From WRIS01 sp964345475 (GTDB taxonomy: Bacteria; Actinomycetota; Coriobacteriia; Coriobacteriales; Eggerthellaceae): a DNA stretch of 41,833 nt. Below, piece by piece: positions 24,669-33,320 of this stretch. The stretch spans positions 1-41,833 of the forward strand of contig CAYFQW010000012.1 of NCBI GenBank assembly GCA_964345475.1, read 5' to 3'. A program made the translations under genes and the position numbers. Under the pieces are notes generated by a model, which was not told where the DNA came from, did not search any database, and worked only from the letters and a program-made list of their open reading frames with translations. How positions within the stretch are numbered: the first letter of the stretch is position 1; every line of letters starts with the position of its first letter.

Positions 24669-25456
24669 GTGGAAAACCAAAAAGAGGCTGTTCGCCGTGT
24701 AATAGAAACCCATCCCGTTAATCTCGTTTTAGAGGGTGGTGCAATGCGTGGTCAGTTTACGGCTGGAATACTAGATTATTTTATAGAGCATGATTTCTGG
24801 GCTGAACAGGTAATTGGAACATCCGCTGGCGCCTTATGCGGATTCAACTATGTTTCTGGCGAATTCGGGCGTACGTGCTATATCAACACTAAGTATTGCA
24901 CAGACTGGCGCTATCTTTCCTTGAAAAGTTTTGTGAAAACAGGGAATGCGTATGGGTACGAGATGTCCTTCGACCTGATCCCGAATAAGCTTGAGCCCTT
25001 TGATTATGACGCCTTTCGAGCATCACCCATAAAACTGACAACTGTCGCCAGCAATCTTGAAACAGGCGAAGCTGATTACTTTACCTTCGGAGATCCACGG
25101 GCCGATATTGACTATCTTGCTGCCACATCAGCAATGCCTCTCCTGAGCAAAATAGTGGAAATAGATGGTAAAAAACTGCTTGACGGTGGTGTATGNNNNN
25201 NNNNNNNNNNNNNNNNNNNNNNNNNNNNNNNNNNNNNNNNNNNNNNNNNNNNNNNNNNNNNNNNNNNNNNNNNNNNNNNNNNNNNNNNNNNNNNNTCTTC
25301 GTCTTGCGCCCTCCCGAGCCTGTAACGATATCAAATATGGAAAAGGACGCTGAAAAGCTCTATGCCCTGTATGAACAAGGATATGAAGAGGCGAAGAAAA
25401 ACCGCGATCACCTCTTACGGTACTTAGAGGCTCCTGCCAAACCCTATGTAATGTAA
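24669..25456 (+). CDS. Patatin-like phospholipase, interrupted by assembly gap
   Basis: This is a patatin-family lipid acyl hydrolase of the YjjU-like group. Before the gap it shows the oxyanion loop LEGGAMRG, the nucleophile elbow GTSAG and the catalytic Asp in LLDGGV. After the gap the frame FVLRPPEPVTISNMEKDAEK through YVM matches the family C-terminus. The two parts are in different frames across the 100 Ns, which is explained by the Ns having an arbitrary length. Comparison with relatives suggests roughly 75 residues (about 230 bp) are missing. The GTG at 24669 has AAAGG upstream; a TATAAT at 24638-24643 may be its -10. It is convergent with thrS. Confidence 0.88.
25196..25295. other. 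Run of 100 N (scaffold gap)
   Basis: Exactly 100 unknown bases sit inside the patatin-like gene, the customary placeholder for a gap of unknown size. To keep that gene in frame the true length must leave remainder 2 on division by 3. Confidence 0.98.
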
Positions 25457-25479
25457 GACGTCAAGTGTTGTTGCTTTCA

Positions 25480-25524
25480 TAAAAGGGCCCCTCTATCTCA
25501 CGTGAATAGAGGGGCCCTATTTTT
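25480..25524. terminator. Bidirectional terminator between the patatin-like gene and thrS
   Basis: A perfect 13-bp stem AGGGCCCCTCTAT (25484-25496) / ATAGAGGGGCCCT (25506-25518) is followed by ATTTTT on the plus strand and TTTT on the minus strand (complement of 25481-25483 and the stem edge). It can end both convergent transcripts. Confidence 0.88.
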
Positions 25525-25534
25525 AACAGCAAAC

Positions 25535-25570
25535 GCTTTTTTACTATATACGGCTTTTTTACTATATACG
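25535..25570. repeat. Exact 18-bp tandem duplication across the thrS stop codon
   Basis: GCTTTTTTACTATATACG occurs twice without spacing (25535-25552 and 25553-25570). The second copy contains the thrS TAG stop and the codons just before it, so the last codons and stop are repeated downstream in the 3' untranslated region. Confidence 0.95.
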
Positions 25571-27481
25571 CGCCCCTCTGATGATGTCGAGGAAGCTTTC
25601 GATTTCTAAACTTCCTATATCACCTTCATGACGCTCTCTCACCGACACAGTATTATTCTCTATCTCCTTGTCGCCAAGGATCAGCATATACGGTATTTTT
25701 TGGCTTTGGGCTTTAGCTATTTTTACCCTCATGGGTTCGTTCTGATCAAACAGCTCGACGCGGCCACCTTCATCTTCTATGCGCTCTACTAAGGCCTTAC
25801 AGGCATCTGTATGCCGATCTGCCAAGGGCAAAACGGCAACCTGCACAGGTGCAAGCCATAAGGGCAGGGCACCAGCGTAATGCTCTATCAGTATGCCCAA
25901 GAAGCGTTCTATCGAGCCGAAGATTGCTCTATGAAGCATCCAAGGCCGCTCTTCCGTGTTTTCTCCTGTTCGATACGTTAAGTCGAAGCGTTCGGGGAAG
26001 TTGAAATCTACCTGGATAGTCGAACACTGCCACGTGCGTCCAATAGCATCTTTAACCTTAATATCGATTTTAGGGCCATAAAACGCACCATCGCCTTCAT
26101 TGATATCATACGCAAGACCATGGCGGGCGCAGGCTTCTTTAAGGGAGTTGGTTGCATGTTCCCACATCTCATCAGATCCGATGCTTTTCTCTGGACGTGT
26201 GGAAATCTCTGCTGCATAGACGAAGTCAAAGCTTGACATGATATGGTCAACCAGATCGAGCATGCCGACAACCTCATCGACAACTTGATCGCGGCGGCAA
26301 AATACATGTGCATCGTCTTGTGTGAAGCCGCGCGCCCTTAACAGACCATGGACTACACCGCTTAGTTCATGGCGATATACTGTTCCGAATTCGAAATACC
26401 TAAGAGGAAGCTCCCTATACGAATGGATGTCGTTTCGATATAAGAGCACATGTCCTGGACAGTTCATGGGCTTTACAGCATATTCGGTATAACGAGGGCT
26501 TTCTTCATCTCCTTCATTGATTTGGAAGAAGTACATGTTGTCATGATAGAAGTCATAATGCCCCGACATTTTCCATACCTCGGCATTGTAGATATGGGGA
26601 GTAATAACTTCCTCATAGCCGCGTTTGTATAAATCTTTTCGTAACCATTCTTGCAAAGTGCGAATTACACGGGCTCCTTTAGGGAGATACAAGGGTAAGC
26701 CTACTCCGGCTAAGGGATCCATCATATATATACCAAGTTCACGGCCGAGCTTGCGATGATCCCTCTTTTCAGCCTCCTCCATGTTATGAACATACTCAGT
26801 CAGCTCTTTTTTGGAGAAAAACGCAGTTCCGTACACGCGCTGAAGCATTTCTCTTTCGTTGTCGCCCTTCCAATACGCCCCAGCTAGCTTTGTCAGCTTG
26901 AACGCGGTAAGTTTCGAAGTGTCAGGTATGTGGGGACCGCGACACAAATCAACAAAGCTGCCTGTAGAATAACTGGTAATAACTTCTTCTTCTGGCAACT
27001 CTTGGATCAATTCAAGCTTAAGGTGCTGTCCTTTTTCCTCAAACAACGCGAGGGCCTCTTCACGCGTCAGAACTGTGCGAACGAAAGGTTTACCCTCTTT
27101 TACTATTTCCGCCATACGAGCCTCGATTTTTTCAAGATCTTCGAGCCCCAGATTTTTATCAAGTTTTATATCGTAGTAGAAACCATCCTCGATTGCGGGT
27201 CCAACTCCAAATTCGGCGGTCGGGTGCAGATCCTGAATTGCCTGTGCCATAATATGGGCTGCAGAATGACGTAACAGGTCAAGGGCCCCATCACTTTTTT
27301 TTGTGACTATAGCGACCTCGTCACCTTCTGAAACTTCAAAATGAAGATCGACGGGCTTACCGTTCACAATGCCCGCCAGAGCAGCCTTAGCAAGCCCAGC
27401 ACCAATCGAAGCAGCAACATCGCCCACTTCGGCATGTGAATCTAATTCTTTCCGTGTTCCATCAGGGAGTACAACAAACAT
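25562..27481 (-). CDS. thrS: Threonyl-tRNA synthetase
   Basis: ThrS (639 aa) charges tRNA-Thr. Domains in order: TGS (1-65), the second editing domain with HSAAHIMAQA and CRGPHIPDT, the class II catalytic core (MNCPGHVLLYR, the RARGFTQDDAHVFC motif 2 region, GSIERFLGILIEHYAG motif 3) and the anticodon-binding domain (PVQVAVLPL to the end). The ATG at 27481 is chosen because GGAAAGGA precedes it and FVVLPDGTRKE is the usual start; the frame is open further upstream. No T-box antiterminator motif is visible in the leader. The stop lies in an 18-bp duplication. Confidence 0.97.
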   Translation of the reverse strand: MFVVLPDGTRKELDSHAEVGDVAASIGAGLAKAALAGIVNGKPVDLHFEVSEGDEVAIVTKKSDGALDLLRHSAAHIMAQAIQDLHPTAEFGVGPAIEDGFYYDIKLDKNLGLEDLEKIEARMAEIVKEGKPFVRTVLTREEALALFEEKGQHLKLELIQELPEEEVITSYSTGSFVDLCRGPHIPDTSKLTAFKLTKLAGAYWKGDNEREMLQRVYGTAFFSKKELTEYVHNMEEAEKRDHRKLGRELGIYMMDPLAGVGLPLYLPKGARVIRTLQEWLRKDLYKRGYEEVITPHIYNAEVWKMSGHYDFYHDNMYFFQINEGDEESPRYTEYAVKPMNCPGHVLLYRNDIHSYRELPLRYFEFGTVYRHELSGVVHGLLRARGFTQDDAHVFCRRDQVVDEVVGMLDLVDHIMSSFDFVYAAEISTRPEKSIGSDEMWEHATNSLKEACARHGLAYDINEGDGAFYGPKIDIKVKDAIGRTWQCSTIQVDFNFPERFDLTYRTGENTEERPWMLHRAIFGSIERFLGILIEHYAGALPLWLAPVQVAVLPLADRHTDACKALVERIEDEGGRVELFDQNEPMRVKIAKAQSQKIPYMLILGDKEIENNTVSVRERHEGDIGSLEIESFLDIIRGARI

Positions 27482-27731
27482 ATATATTCCTTTCCTATGC
27501 CGGGTGCACACAAAGCACCTGCACGTTTCCAAGTTATATACAGACACTCTACTCTATATAACTCTCCTCTGTACCTGCCGTATAGAAAAACAAGGAAAAC
27601 GGACGGCACGTATACCGTTTATAGCCTAACTGGCAAAGACTGAGCATCTCAGTTTAAACAAGCTTCCTTGCTGCAATGGTGTGGCTACGACTCCTGTTTT
27701 AGTGGTAATGCCTCGGCTCTTCGTCGGCTGC

Positions 27732-28244
27732 CTACTCTATTGGCATGCTGCGTCGAGGCGTTTTTTGGTTGGGGCTTCCCGCAACAGATCGTGGATTGCT
27801 GCGACGCGCGGAACCGGCACCGACCGGAGTGGTGCAATAGGGACACACCGTCCAAGAGGGGTCGAGTGTTCGCTCGCACCTGCTGCAAATGTTCTTCAGC
27901 TGTTGATGGCAATTTGGGCAGATGGCATAATCGTTCTCAACAGGATACCCGCATTTGCCACATTCGCCGTATTTCATCAGCTCTCTTTGTTTTAGAGCGA
28001 TTTCTAACTCTTGCTCATCACGATCGATTTGATACAGTGGTGGGCGCAAGAGCGTGTAGGCTATAACTCCTAACAAAGGCACAAGGGCCACTATGGCCCA
28101 AATATACCAAAACGTGTCACGGAGATAGGCATCGCGCACGACCCATATAACCGATAGTACGTACAAAATTACCAACATAACCATTACAACCGTGAAGGCC
28201 TGTTGTAATTCAGGCGTCCATAGTTGCGACAACAACTCGTTCAT
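27732..28244 (-). CDS. Double zinc-ribbon membrane protein of unknown function
   Basis: This 170-aa protein has two predicted membrane helices (about residues 16-38, AFTVVMVMLVILYVLSVIWVV, and 46-66, FWYIWAIVALVPLLGVIAYTL). Two zinc ribbons follow, CGKCGYPVENDYAICPNC and CSRCERTLDPSWTVCPYC, and then a basic disordered tail. The cytoplasmic ribbons probably bind zinc structurally and mediate protein interactions. The ATG at 28244 has GAGG 5 bases upstream; a TTG at 28271 is less likely. It sits between valS and thrS on the same strand and may be cotranscribed with valS. The function is not known. Confidence 0.8.
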   Translation of the reverse strand: MNELLSQLWTPELQQAFTVVMVMLVILYVLSVIWVVRDAYLRDTFWYIWAIVALVPLLGVIAYTLLRPPLYQIDRDEQELEIALKQRELMKYGECGKCGYPVENDYAICPNCHQQLKNICSRCERTLDPSWTVCPYCTTPVGAGSARRSNPRSVAGSPNQKTPRRSMPIE

Positions 28245-28317
28245 ACGAACCTCATTTTCCGTTTTCTTCAAAACAGTTGATCATGTTAGCAAAAATACCA
28301 CACTTCTCATAGGCAGC

Positions 28318-31017
28318 TTACGATAATTCCTCAAGCTGCACGACAACTTTCTTGAGGGTGGCTTCTAATGTTTGGTGGCGAATCCTATCTTTTTCAATAA
28401 TTTCAGGCGCTGCCTTAGAAAGAAATCCAGGGTTTGCAAGTTTCGAGGCGAGCTTTTCAATATCAGCTGAAAGCTTCTTTGATTCTCCCTCGAGCCTTGA
28501 GCGCTCGGCCTCAAAATCAACAATACCTGAAAGGCTCACATAAACCTCCAGTCCCGCAACTAAGGTAACAGCGGCCTCTTTTGGCTTACCAGGCGCTTGC
28601 TCAATAAGCAACTCTTCAGCATGAGCCATGCTTTCAAGTAGATGTGCCTGCTCTTTGAGCAGAGTGCAATCCTGAGGGTTCTCCGCTTTAACCACAATGG
28701 AGAGACTTTGTTTCGGAGAAATCTTATACCTTGAACGAACTGCACGAACGGCAGATATAGTTTCAGTAACCATAACCATAGCACGTTCAGCATTACTATC
28801 TCGATACTTCATAAATTCGGACGCTACTGGCCAGTCGGCGAGTATAAGATCTGGCGCCTCTTTTTCCCCGGGCAGATCTTGATAAATCTCCTCTGTGATG
28901 AAGGGCATTATGGGATGAAGCAGCCTCAACGCTGTTCCGAGAACAAAGACTAGGTTTCGCTGGCATCTCGTCCGCTCTAATGGGCTTCCCTGGAGCATAT
29001 TTTTTGAAATCTCAATATACCAATCGCAAAACTCATTCCAAAAGAAGCTATAGAGCTCACGGGTGATTTCGCCAAACTCAAAGGAATCGAAAGCCGTATC
29101 AAGTTTTTCAACAAGATGGGCCAGTCGAGAAAATATCCATTTGTCAGCTGGGTTTGCTGGATCGGGATCGCCTGGAGAATAATCATCGAGGTTCATGAGA
29201 ACGAAGCGTGCAGCGTTTCTGATTTTATTAGCGAAGTTTCGGCTGCTTTCGAGCTTTTCCTCATTGAACTTCATGTCCTGCGTGCCAGTAACTTGCATCA
29301 AAAGCCCAAACCGCATACCATCGGCACCATAATCTTGCATAAGACGCAAGGGGTCTACCCCATTGCCGCGTGATTTACTCATAGGCTTTCCGTCAGAGCC
29401 CAAGACAGTAGGATGAATAATCACATGCTCAAAAGGTATCTCTTCACAAAAATACATTGATGACATAACCATGCGAGCAACCCAAAGCCCCATAATATCT
29501 CGAGCCGTAGAAAGAACTTGTGTAGGGTAACTGAGTTGGAGGTCGGGAGCATCCATCCCTGTATCAGCCCAGCCCTGTGTCGCAAAGGGCCAGAGCTGAG
29601 ATGAAAACCAGGTGTCCAGCACGTCTTCATCTTGCCGAACAGATGCACCGCATTTCGGACAAATTTCGATGTCGTCCAGGCAGGCGTCTTGCCAGCCACA
29701 GGCGTCACAGTAAAACATGGGAATTCGATGACCCCACCAGAGCTGCCGCGATATACACCAATCTTTGAGGTTTTCCAGCCAGTCCAGGTATACCTGTTTC
29801 CAACGGTTAGGATAAAAGTCAACAAGCCCCTCTTCAACAACTTGGGTAGCACGCTTCTTCAAATTATCCACTGCTACGAACCATTGCTCAGAAAGCCACG
29901 GCTCGAGCTTGGTATGGCAGCGATAGCAGGTCATAATCGAATGATCGAGCTCTTCGATATGATCAAGGAGCCCCAATTTTTCAAAGCTCGCAACAACCGC
30001 CTCACGGGCTTCATCACGCCCCATTCCGCTGAATTCACCGAAACCCTCTACAACTACCGCTTGTTCATCGAAGATATTTATCGCCTCAAGCCCAGCACGG
30101 GCGCCCATAATACTATCGTTCATATCGTGAGCAGGCGTTACTTTGACAAATCCAGTACCAAATTCGGGGTCGACGAGAAAGTCGCTGAAAATAGGGACTT
30201 CTCTATTCACCAGGGGTAACAATACTGTTTTTCCGATAAGATGCTTGTAACGCTCGTCCTTTGGACTTACCGCAATACCCGTATCGCCAAGCATTGTTTC
30301 TGGCCGGGTAGTAGCAACGACAATGTACTCAGTATCTCCAACGGGCTCTGTCAAGGGATACCTTAAATACCAGAGCGAACCTTTTTCGTCGACATACTCT
30401 ACTTCGTCATCGGCAATAGCAGTTGTGCAGCTTGGACACCAATTTACAATGCGTTTGCCCCTAAAAATTAGATCATTGTGGTACCAGTCAACAAAAACCT
30501 TGCGCACAGCTTTTGCATATGAGGAATCGAGAGTAAACTGAACATGTTCGTAATCACAGGAGCAGCCCATGCCTTTAAGCTGGTTGATTATGCTTGAACC
30601 ATACTCCTCATACCATTCGTAACAGGCCTCAATAAAAGCTTCTCTTCCGATCTCAAGGCGGGAAACGCCCTTTTCCGCAAGCATTTTATCAACCTTCGTC
30701 TGAGTTGCAATACCAGCGTGATCGGTTCCAACAATCCAGCGTGTCTGATACCCCTGCATTCTTGCTCGGCGTATGCAGGCATCTTGAATAGTGTTGTTGA
30801 GGGCATGTCCCATATGAAGCACACCCGTGATATTTGGCGGGGGGATAACTACCGTATATGTTTCGTCTGCATGGACACCTTTGCCGGGAGTTCGGGAAAA
30901 ATATCCCTTACGCTCCCACTCTTTAAAAAAGGGGGTCTCGTGAGCAGCAAAATCAAATTTTGCTTTAACCCCTCCACCCTTTTGCTGTTCCCTCGCTTTG
31001 GTATCCCTGTTTGTCAT
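28318..31017 (-). CDS. valS: Valyl-tRNA synthetase
   Basis: ValS (899 aa) charges tRNA-Val and edits mischarged Thr. The class I signatures are PPPNITGVLHMGHALN (HIGH-type) and GKPMSKSRGNGVDP (KMSKS). The CP1 editing domain with TTRPETMLGDT lies between them. A zinc-binding-like region (YCDACGWQDACLDDIEICPKCGAS) precedes the stem domain, and a C-terminal coiled coil (RSRLEGESKKLSADIEKLASKLANPGF in outline) ends the protein. The ATG at 31017 is chosen over a GTG at 31026, which would leave no room for a ribosome binding site. A terminator separates it from clpX. Confidence 0.97.
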   Translation of the reverse strand: MTNRDTKAREQQKGGGVKAKFDFAAHETPFFKEWERKGYFSRTPGKGVHADETYTVVIPPPNITGVLHMGHALNNTIQDACIRRARMQGYQTRWIVGTDHAGIATQTKVDKMLAEKGVSRLEIGREAFIEACYEWYEEYGSSIINQLKGMGCSCDYEHVQFTLDSSYAKAVRKVFVDWYHNDLIFRGKRIVNWCPSCTTAIADDEVEYVDEKGSLWYLRYPLTEPVGDTEYIVVATTRPETMLGDTGIAVSPKDERYKHLIGKTVLLPLVNREVPIFSDFLVDPEFGTGFVKVTPAHDMNDSIMGARAGLEAINIFDEQAVVVEGFGEFSGMGRDEAREAVVASFEKLGLLDHIEELDHSIMTCYRCHTKLEPWLSEQWFVAVDNLKKRATQVVEEGLVDFYPNRWKQVYLDWLENLKDWCISRQLWWGHRIPMFYCDACGWQDACLDDIEICPKCGASVRQDEDVLDTWFSSQLWPFATQGWADTGMDAPDLQLSYPTQVLSTARDIMGLWVARMVMSSMYFCEEIPFEHVIIHPTVLGSDGKPMSKSRGNGVDPLRLMQDYGADGMRFGLLMQVTGTQDMKFNEEKLESSRNFANKIRNAARFVLMNLDDYSPGDPDPANPADKWIFSRLAHLVEKLDTAFDSFEFGEITRELYSFFWNEFCDWYIEISKNMLQGSPLERTRCQRNLVFVLGTALRLLHPIMPFITEEIYQDLPGEKEAPDLILADWPVASEFMKYRDSNAERAMVMVTETISAVRAVRSRYKISPKQSLSIVVKAENPQDCTLLKEQAHLLESMAHAEELLIEQAPGKPKEAAVTLVAGLEVYVSLSGIVDFEAERSRLEGESKKLSADIEKLASKLANPGFLSKAAPEIIEKDRIRHQTLEATLKKVVVQLEELS

Positions 31018-31114
31018 ACACCACACTCTTCCTCATGCTTATACTTTGAGCATACACTCATAAAACCCACGCCTCGCAATACATACTGGGTAAATGGGCT
31101 TCTCTCGACTACAA

Positions 31115-31151
31115 AAAACGGGCCTCAATCTTTGTCGAGCTGCCCGTTTCT
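31115..31151 (-). terminator. Intrinsic terminator of the tig-clpP-clpX unit
   Basis: On the minus strand AAACGGGC (complement of 31144-31151) pairs with GCCCGTTT (complement of 31118-31125), with an inner CTCGA/TTGAG stem, and runs into six T residues (complement of 31115-31120). It lies 11 bases past the clpX stop. Confidence 0.88.
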
Positions 31152-31162
31152 GTCCATGTTGT

Positions 31163-32593
31163 TTATGCGCTCTGTTTGGCAGTTTCAGACTTTTTTAATC
31201 CATGCTTTCTCTTTTTACCCTCTTTTTTGATTATTTCAGGTTTCGTCATACCCTCGATATCAGTATCGCGTATCTCGACGGTCGTTTGCATGGGTATTTC
31301 TGGAAGCTCAAACATAACGTCCTGCAAGACGCGTTCACAAATAGATCGAAGGCCGCGAGCACCTGTGCCATGCTTTATCGCTTCGCGAGCAATAGCAGTC
31401 AGCGCTTCGGGGGTAAAAATAAGTTCTGAATCCTCGAATTTGAACATGCTTACGTATTGTTTGACAAGGGCATTTTGGGGCTCAGTCAAAATACGAACCA
31501 AGTCTTCTTCGGACAGCTCCGAAAGAGATGTTATGACAGGAATTCTCCCCACAAACTCAGGGATCATCCCATACTTGTTCAAATCCTCAGGGAGCACCTT
31601 GAGAAGAAGCTCGCTTTCAGCAAGCTTCTTATTCTTAGGGAGCTCCGAACTGAAACCAAGTCCGCTTTCTCCGACTCTTTCAGAAATAATGTCGGAAAGC
31701 CCTACAAAGGCCCCTCCGAATATAAAGAGGATATTTGTAGTATCAATATGAATCAACTCTTGCTGGGGATGCTTGCGACCGCCTTGTGGAGGAACGCTTG
31801 CTTCACTTCCCTCAACAATCTTTAAAAGTGCCTGTTGAACACCTTCGCCCGACACATCGCGCGTGATTGACAAGTTTTCCGCCTTGCGGGCAACCTTGTC
31901 AATCTCATCGATATAGATAATTCCTATCTCTGCCCGAGCTATATCAAAATCTGCAGCTGTAATGAGCTTGAGCAAAATGTTCTCAACATCTTCACCAACG
32001 TAGCCCGCTTCTGTCAAAGCTGTTGCATCAGCTATGGCGAAGGGTACCTCCAAGGTACGTGCGAGGGACTGGGCAAGCAAAGTTTTTCCAGAACCTGTAG
32101 GTCCGAGCAGCAAGATATTGCTCTTTGCAAGCTCAACATCGTCATCTTCTGAATCGATGTCCATGCTTATACGCTTATAGTGATTATAGACTGCAACCGA
32201 TAAGGCGCGTTTAGCATCTTCCTGTCCAACCACATGCCTAGAAAGCCCCTCATAAAGCTCGCGAGGGGTTGGAAGATGATCGAGAATACTCTCTTCCTCT
32301 TCCTCATAGTGATCAAAATCGCGTATCTGTCCGCGCTCGGCACCTGGCGAAAACCTTCCATCGAAGCTAAGCCCCTGAAGATCGTCGGGAATATTGATCC
32401 CCAAATCACGCATCATTGCATTGGCGGAAACTGAGATGCACTCATCGCAAATATAGATGCCATTAGGTCCTGCTATCATGGCAGCAACCTGATCAGGCCT
32501 CTTGCCGCAGAAAGCGCAACTTATCTCATCGGTGACGAGATCGTCTTCATACGAGTCATCCCCGTAAGAGATATCATCCTTGTCATCTGTCAT
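31163..32593 (-). CDS. clpX: ATP-dependent Clp protease ATP-binding subunit ClpX
   Basis: ClpX (476 aa) unfolds substrates and feeds them to ClpP. The C4 zinc-binding domain (CAFCGKRPDQVAAMIAGP to CDEC) follows an acidic N-terminal stretch of about 24 residues that is longer than in E. coli. The AAA+ module shows GPTGSGKTLLAQ (Walker A), IIYIDEIDK (Walker B), the GYVGEDVE pore loop and the sensor region TGARGLRSI. A basic C-terminal tail (KKEGKKRKHGLKK) is added. It starts 4 bases after clpP. Confidence 0.97.
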   Translation of the reverse strand: MTDDKDDISYGDDSYEDDLVTDEISCAFCGKRPDQVAAMIAGPNGIYICDECISVSANAMMRDLGINIPDDLQGLSFDGRFSPGAERGQIRDFDHYEEEEESILDHLPTPRELYEGLSRHVVGQEDAKRALSVAVYNHYKRISMDIDSEDDDVELAKSNILLLGPTGSGKTLLAQSLARTLEVPFAIADATALTEAGYVGEDVENILLKLITAADFDIARAEIGIIYIDEIDKVARKAENLSITRDVSGEGVQQALLKIVEGSEASVPPQGGRKHPQQELIHIDTTNILFIFGGAFVGLSDIISERVGESGLGFSSELPKNKKLAESELLLKVLPEDLNKYGMIPEFVGRIPVITSLSELSEEDLVRILTEPQNALVKQYVSMFKFEDSELIFTPEALTAIAREAIKHGTGARGLRSICERVLQDVMFELPEIPMQTTVEIRDTDIEGMTKPEIIKKEGKKRKHGLKKSETAKQSA

Positions 32594-32597
32594 AATG

Positions 32598-33221
32598 TTA
32601 CTTTTCTTCTTGTCCTACAGCGCGAGATGTAGTAATTCGGTCAATGAGGCCATACTCCAAAGCCTGTTCGGCGGTCATGTAGTTATCACGCTCAGTATCG
32701 GCCTGAATACGATCAAGATCCTGCCCCGTCTGTTCGGCTAGAATCTTGTTGAGGCGTTGACGTGTCTTAAGCATAAAATCGGCGACAATGGCTACTTCCG
32801 TTTGCTGACCCTGTGCACCACCAGAAGGTTGGTGAATCAGTATCATAGAGTTCGGTAGGGCAAGACGCTTACCCTTAGTGCCGCCTGCCAACAGAACTGC
32901 GCCCATTGAGGCACACTGCCCAAGACAAATGGTGGAAACATCACATTTTATGAAGTTCATAGTGTCGAGAATAGCAAGCCCCGCCGTCACCGAACCCCCT
33001 GGAGAGTTGATGTAGAGAGAAACATCTTTTTCAGGATCGGAGCTTTCTAAATGAAGGAGTTGAGCTACGACTGAATTGGCTACATTGTCGTCAATCTGTT
33101 CTCCTAAAAATACAATACGTTCGTTGAGCAGACGAGAGAAAATATCGTAACTACGTTCACCTCGGGGCGACTGCTCGATAACATATGGTATAAGCGCTGA
33201 ATGAATATCATTGCCTGTCAT
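32598..33221 (-). CDS. clpP: ATP-dependent Clp protease proteolytic subunit ClpP
   Basis: ClpP (207 aa) is the serine peptidase chamber of the Clp protease. The catalytic Ser is in GQCASMGAVLL, the His in MILIHQPSGG, and the Asp in the later DTERDNYM region; SLYINSPGGSVTAG forms the oxyanion side. The ATG at 33221 has GAGG 5 bases upstream and gives the normal length; an in-frame extension upstream is not conserved. It lies between tig and clpX, the common bacterial order. Confidence 0.97.
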   Translation of the reverse strand: MTGNDIHSALIPYVIEQSPRGERSYDIFSRLLNERIVFLGEQIDDNVANSVVAQLLHLESSDPEKDVSLYINSPGGSVTAGLAILDTMNFIKCDVSTICLGQCASMGAVLLAGGTKGKRLALPNSMILIHQPSGGAQGQQTEVAIVADFMLKTRQRLNKILAEQTGQDLDRIQADTERDNYMTAEQALEYGLIDRITTSRAVGQEEK

Positions 33222-33320
33222 AACTGCCTCACTTTCGATAGACTCTTGCTCATTATTACTTGTCTGTTTGTTTCTATAATATCGCATGCAAGAGACGAAA
33301 CGTACGTTCTGTTTCAAACC

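Noticed and set aside
27482..27731. T-box leader upstream of thrS
   Set aside because: The conserved T-box antiterminator sequence is not present. Only small weak hairpins were seen.
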